A stretch of DNA of 45,819 nucleotides from Acidobacteriota bacterium (GTDB lineage: Bacteria > Acidobacteriota > Terriglobia > Acidiferrales > UBA7541): contig QHZB01000232.1 in assembly GCA_003224525.1 (NCBI GenBank), forward strand, positions 1 to 45,819, given 5' to 3'. The notes below the pieces were generated by a model, which worked only from the letters and a program-made list of their open reading frames with translations, did not search any database and was not told the origin of the DNA. Position numbers and translations under genes: made by a program. Numbering within the stretch: position 1 is the first letter of the stretch; each line of letters opens with the position of its first letter. Below, in pieces: positions 43,198-45,819 of the stretch.

Positions 43198-43314
43198 TAA
43201 AGCCTGTTGATGCAGTTGGCTTTGAGCGGTGAAAGCTACGAACCGGAAGAAGGAGTGAATCGCGGCCAACCGAACGTTCCGGCGGCCACCATTTACGATA
43301 CAAGTAGGCAGGCT

Positions 43315-43806
43315 CTACCGCCGGCGATGTTCATGTTCGTTGATGAAATCGCTCAGCTTCTCCGGATCGATTTTCACCTGCATCACCACCGCTTCATCAG
43401 GTTCCACGCTCACCAGCAGCAGCTTCATGTCATTGCCGTCGGCTTTGGCGTAAATGTAGGTATGCTCGCCGCTGCGGCGCGAGAAGCTTCTCACCAGCGG
43501 CTGCCAGCCGGACGAGCCCGCTTGCTGCACCAGCTCGTCCAGCCGGTTATCCAGTTCCGGCCCGGACAAATGCTGGTCCTCAAAAATGGCTATTTTGAAG
43601 AGTTTCACCCCGCCTACGTGCGTGCACTTCACCACCACTCCCGCAAACGACATCAAAAACCGGTAATTCCGATGCACGTGATACTCCGCTTCGATGTGCC
43701 GCACGATTCTCCCGAAGTCGTCCGCACTCAGGTCTTCCGCAAGCGCGAAAAAGCCGAAGATGATAAGCAACAGGCTGGCCGCCCGGTTTACGCTAGCTGT
43801 TGTCAT
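43315..43806 (-). CDS. DUF4252 protein (copy A)
   Basis: A 163-residue exported protein with a signal peptide (ASLLLIIFGFFALAEDLSA) and a DUF4252 domain (FKIAIFEDQHLSGPELDNRL, then SGEHTYIYAKADGNDMKLLL). It ends VKIDPEKLSDFINEHEHRRR, the native C-terminus of this gene. It starts with an ATG overlapping the stop of the upstream chimeric gene. All but the last 17 codons are contained in a 925-bp segment repeated exactly upstream. DUF4252 genes often follow an ECF sigma factor and anti-sigma in this phylum; the molecular role is not known. Confidence 0.82.
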   Translation of the reverse strand: MTTASVNRAASLLLIIFGFFALAEDLSADDFGRIVRHIEAEYHVHRNYRFLMSFAGVVVKCTHVGGVKLFKIAIFEDQHLSGPELDNRLDELVQQAGSSGWQPLVRSFSRRSGEHTYIYAKADGNDMKLLLVSVEPDEAVVMQVKIDPEKLSDFINEHEHRRR

Positions 43807-45215
43807 GGGACGCCTCCGGTGATGTCCTTTTCTTGGGATGTTCTTTCTCTTTGTTCTCGGGAATCCCGAATTTTCCGCCCAGAGCGCTCAGCTTATCCAG
43901 GTCCACCGGGCCGACAATATTCACCACCGTCAGCTCCTTCGGTTCGGCCACCAAGATCGCGATGCCCGCAATGTTATTGTGGGCGTCTTTCATTACGTAA
44001 ATCTCGTTGTTCTCATTGGCGCGCTTGTCCCGGTTTTCCACGATTTTGCTCCAGCCCGGTGCGGCAAGCTGCGTGCGGATTTCCTCCACATCGGCGGCGC
44101 TGTACTGATTCGGCTGCTCGAATTCGAAGTTCTTAACGTAAATTCCCTTCAGATTCTTGATGAGGTCTTTTGCCTGGCCGCTTTCCGGATCGTCCTTATC
44201 CATATCCAGAAACTTTGCCGCCAGTTGCAGCATGTCGCCATCGAGCGTCACGTTGTTGACCTCCACCGCCTTGGCGCTCAGCTTTTCCAGATCGATTTTC
44301 ACCTGCATCACCACCGCTTCATCAGGTTCCACGCTCACCAGCAGCAGCTTCATGTCATTGCCGTCGGCTTTGGCGTAAATGTAGGTATGCTCGCCGCTGC
44401 GGCGCGAGAAGCTTCTCACCAGCGGCTGCCAGCCGGACGAGCCCGCTTGCTGCACCAGCTCGTCCAGCCGGTTATCCAGTTCCGGCCCGGACAAATGCTG
44501 GTCCTCAAAAATGGCTATTTTGAAGAGTTTCACCCCGCCTACGTGCGTGCACTTCACCACCACTCCCGCAAACGACATCAAAAACCGGTAATTCCGATGC
44601 ACGTGATACTCCGCTTCGATGTGCCGCACGATTCTCCCGAAGTCGTCCGCACTCAGGTCTTCCGCAAGCGCGAAAAAGCCGAAGATGATAAGCAACAGGC
44701 TGGCCGCCCGGTTTACGCTAGCTGTTGTCATGGGACGCCTCCGGTGATGTCCTTTTCTTGGGATGTTCTTTCTCTTTGTTCTCGGGAATCCCGAATTTTC
44801 CGCCCAGAGCGCTCAGCTTATCCAGGTCCACCGGGCCGACAATATTCACCACCGTCAGCTCCTTCGGTTCGGCCACCAAGATCGCGATGCCCGCAATGTT
44901 ATTGTGGGCGTCTTTCATTACGTAAATCTCGTTGTTCTCATTGGCGCGCTTGTCCCGGTTTTCCACGATTTTGCTCCAGCCCGGTGCGGCAAGCTGCGTG
45001 CGGATTTCCTCCACATCGGCGGCGCTGTACTGATTCGGCTGCTCGAATTCGAAGTTCTTAACGTAAATTCCCTTCAGATTCTTGATGAGGTCTTTTGCCT
45101 GGCCGCTTTCCGGATCGTCCTTATCCATATCCAGAAACTTTGCCGCCAGTTGCAGCATGTCGCCATCGAGCGTCACGTTGTTGACCTCCACCGCCTTGGC
45201 GCTCAGCTTTTCCAG
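43366..45215. repeat. perfect 925-bp tandem duplication
   Basis: 43366-44290 and 44291-45215 are abutting direct repeats, identical everywhere I compared them. The unit runs from within the last codons of DUF4252 gene A to within the first codons after the signal of gene B. The join (ATCGATC|TGGAAAAG on the minus strand) shows almost no overlap, while both parents share AAGCTGAGCG just beside it. Confidence 0.9.
43793..44731 (-). CDS. chimeric two-domain DUF4252 protein created by tandem duplication
   Basis: A 312-residue fusion. Residues 1-149 are identical to DUF4252 copy A including its signal peptide, up to VVMQVKID; from LEKLSAKAVEVNNVTLDGD on, it is identical to copy B without its signal. 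The joint falls in KID-LEKLS, keeping the frame, so a double-DUF4252 secreted protein is predicted. Start and stop overlap the flanking genes by 14 bp, as in the parent arrangement. Nothing is lost: intact B lies upstream and intact A downstream. The exact identity means the event is very recent or an assembly error. Confidence 0.75.
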   Translation of the reverse strand: MTTASVNRAASLLLIIFGFFALAEDLSADDFGRIVRHIEAEYHVHRNYRFLMSFAGVVVKCTHVGGVKLFKIAIFEDQHLSGPELDNRLDELVQQAGSSGWQPLVRSFSRRSGEHTYIYAKADGNDMKLLLVSVEPDEAVVMQVKIDLEKLSAKAVEVNNVTLDGDMLQLAAKFLDMDKDDPESGQAKDLIKNLKGIYVKNFEFEQPNQYSAADVEEIRTQLAAPGWSKIVENRDKRANENNEIYVMKDAHNNIAGIAILVAEPKELTVVNIVGPVDLDKLSALGGKFGIPENKEKEHPKKRTSPEASHDNS

Positions 45216-45326
45216 GTGATCCAGCTTCAACCGCGCATCCTGCGCGCTTGCGGGAAGCGCCACGCAGAACAACGCCAGTCCCACAAGAAGCCCGACCAAT
45301 CCATTCCTTCTCTCAACGATTCTCAT
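44718..45326 (-). CDS. DUF4252 protein (copy B)
   Basis: A 202-residue exported protein: signal peptide (GLVGLLVGLALFCVALPASA, cleaved near ASAQD), then LDHLEKLSAKAVEVNNVTLD and the DUF4252 core (LIKNLKGIYVKNFEFEQPNQ, AADVEEIRTQLAAPGWSKIV, EIYVMKDAHNNIAGIAILVA). It ends in a Lys/Glu-rich tail (NKEKEHPKKRTSPEASHDNS). It starts 21 bp after the anti-sigma-like gene and overlaps the next gene by 14 bp. A role in an ECF-controlled envelope response is inferred from position only. Confidence 0.85.
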   Translation of the reverse strand: MRIVERRNGLVGLLVGLALFCVALPASAQDARLKLDHLEKLSAKAVEVNNVTLDGDMLQLAAKFLDMDKDDPESGQAKDLIKNLKGIYVKNFEFEQPNQYSAADVEEIRTQLAAPGWSKIVENRDKRANENNEIYVMKDAHNNIAGIAILVAEPKELTVVNIVGPVDLDKLSALGGKFGIPENKEKEHPKKRTSPEASHDNS

Positions 45327-45347
45327 AGCCTTATCTCCTCAGTTCAC

Positions 45348-45704
45348 TTACGGGGCCTGCGACGTCTTCACTCGTTCGATAACGTGGTTCAACTTCGCGT
45401 TCGTAATGCGCAACGCCACCAGCGCTTGCTGCTTCGCGGCTTCTCCTTCCCGCCACCCCTGAACGTTTCGGTAGTGCAAAAAGCCCAACGAGCCGCCCAC
45501 GATCAGCATCGCGGCAACAGCGCTCGTCAGCGCGGGCCGCAACCAACGCCTGTGCCAGAGTTCGCCGAGCCGGCTTGCGGTTCTTGGGGCAGCCGTGACT
45601 CGCGCTTGTCGTTGAATGACATGCGCCATCACTCTCTCGGTAAATGGTTCGCCCGGATCCTTCCGCCGCAGTGCAGCGCTAAGATCGTCTTCAGAAAATT
45701 GCAT
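45348..45704 (-). CDS. single-TM anti-sigma-like protein
   Basis: A 118-residue protein with an N-terminal cytoplasmic part (EDDLSAALRRKDPGEPFTER, then VMAHVIQR), one membrane helix (PALTSAVAAMLIVGGSLGFL) and a short periplasmic helix (AAKQQALVALRITNAKLNHV). The start overlaps the stop of the upstream ECF sigma gene by 14 bp, the usual place for an anti-sigma factor. No zinc-binding anti-sigma motif is present, so the assignment is by position and topology. It probably holds the sigma factor at the membrane. Confidence 0.7.
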   Translation of the reverse strand: MQFSEDDLSAALRRKDPGEPFTERVMAHVIQRQARVTAAPRTASRLGELWHRRWLRPALTSAVAAMLIVGGSLGFLHYRNVQGWREGEAAKQQALVALRITNAKLNHVIERVKTSQAP

Positions 45705-45819
45705 AACGTGCCTCTTTCAATTTGCGCGTCAACTTTCCCCGCAGTTCCTCAAGCGTGCGGTGAAGTGTGCTCTTCACTGTGTTCACCGGCATGTTCAGGA
45801 GTTCTGCGATTTCGCCCGG
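45691..45819 (-). CDS. ECF sigma factor, C-terminal part (window edge)
   Basis: Only the last 42 residues are inside the window: PGEIAELLNMPVNTVKSTLH, the helix-turn-helix of sigma region 4, followed by RTLEELRGKLTRKLKEARYA. The HTH helix (MPVNTVKSTLHRT) recognises the -35 element. The gene continues beyond the right edge. It heads the leftward operon with the anti-sigma-like and DUF4252 genes. Confidence 0.85.
   Translation of the reverse strand, partial: PGEIAELLNMPVNTVKSTLHRTLEELRGKLTRKLKEARYAIF

Noticed and set aside
43121-43303. 60- and 69-residue minus-strand proteins containing GIEPTSEAW or SNPRPK
   Set aside because: Antisense translations of the tRNA-Gly 3' half, another common annotation artefact.
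43838-45061. 407-residue plus-strand frame (and its 309-residue relative at 43207-44136)
   Set aside because: Antisense shadow of the duplicated DUF4252 genes; composition is His/Gln-rich and without motif, while the minus-strand genes have signal peptides and overlapping starts.

Overview
The window is high-GC bacterial chromosomal DNA that most resembles an Acidobacteriota genome. This is an inference from gene content: a >1000-residue Oar-type TonB receptor with an N-terminal carboxypeptidase-regulatory domain, an ECF sigma/DUF4252 cluster, an ASPIC/UnbV-FG-GAP remnant, many TAT-exported enzymes and a selenocysteine formate dehydrogenase. No rRNA gene, complete tRNA gene or CRISPR array was seen, so the taxonomy is not proven.

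Layout. 1-5.8 kb: the end of a BNR-repeat protein, a junk-rich gap with the 3' half of a tRNA-Arg(UCU), then exported or sugar-acid enzymes (enolase-superfamily dehydratase, RraA-like protein, Gfo/Idh/MocA oxidoreductase). 5.9-6.4 kb: a decayed ASPIC/UnbV gene. 6.5-12.1 kb: a leftward formate dehydrogenase operon (alpha with an in-frame UGA/Sec and a visible SECIS hairpin, beta, gamma, FdhE) behind a good sigma70-like promoter. 12.6-16.9 kb: a rightward MacAB/DevBCA-like exporter operon (adaptor, ATPase, two FtsX-type permeases). 17-25 kb: small secreted or membrane proteins, an FHA-GAF-PP2C phosphatase, a GGDEF diguanylate cyclase, a PilZ protein and two frameshifted small genes. 25.3-34.9 kb: Fsr-like MFS exporter, class-IV aminotransferase, Oar-like TonB receptor with terminator, LysM protein, GH127 beta-L-arabinofuranosidase.

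35-43.2 kb looks like a decayed genomic island. It has the C-terminal remnant of a tyrosine recombinase beside a 26-bp near-perfect palindrome, a PIN-domain gene, a five-gene overlapping operon for a synthase-dependent polysaccharide, a frameshifted partial copy of that operon's first gene, a broken RelE toxin with its intact antitoxin and operator, and a VapBC-like pair. It ends at the 3' half of a tRNA-Gly(CCC). The polysaccharide operon is the most unusual system: a processive GT2 synthase is coupled to an HlyD-like adaptor and a TolC-like outer-membrane protein, with no TPR/porin protein. Its NodB-type deacetylase is truncated.

43.3-45.8 kb: a leftward ECF sigma (partial), a one-TM anti-sigma-like protein and DUF4252 genes. 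A perfect 925-bp tandem duplication has created a chimeric two-domain DUF4252 gene between the two parental ones.

Functional assignments come from reading motifs by eye; no database search was run.
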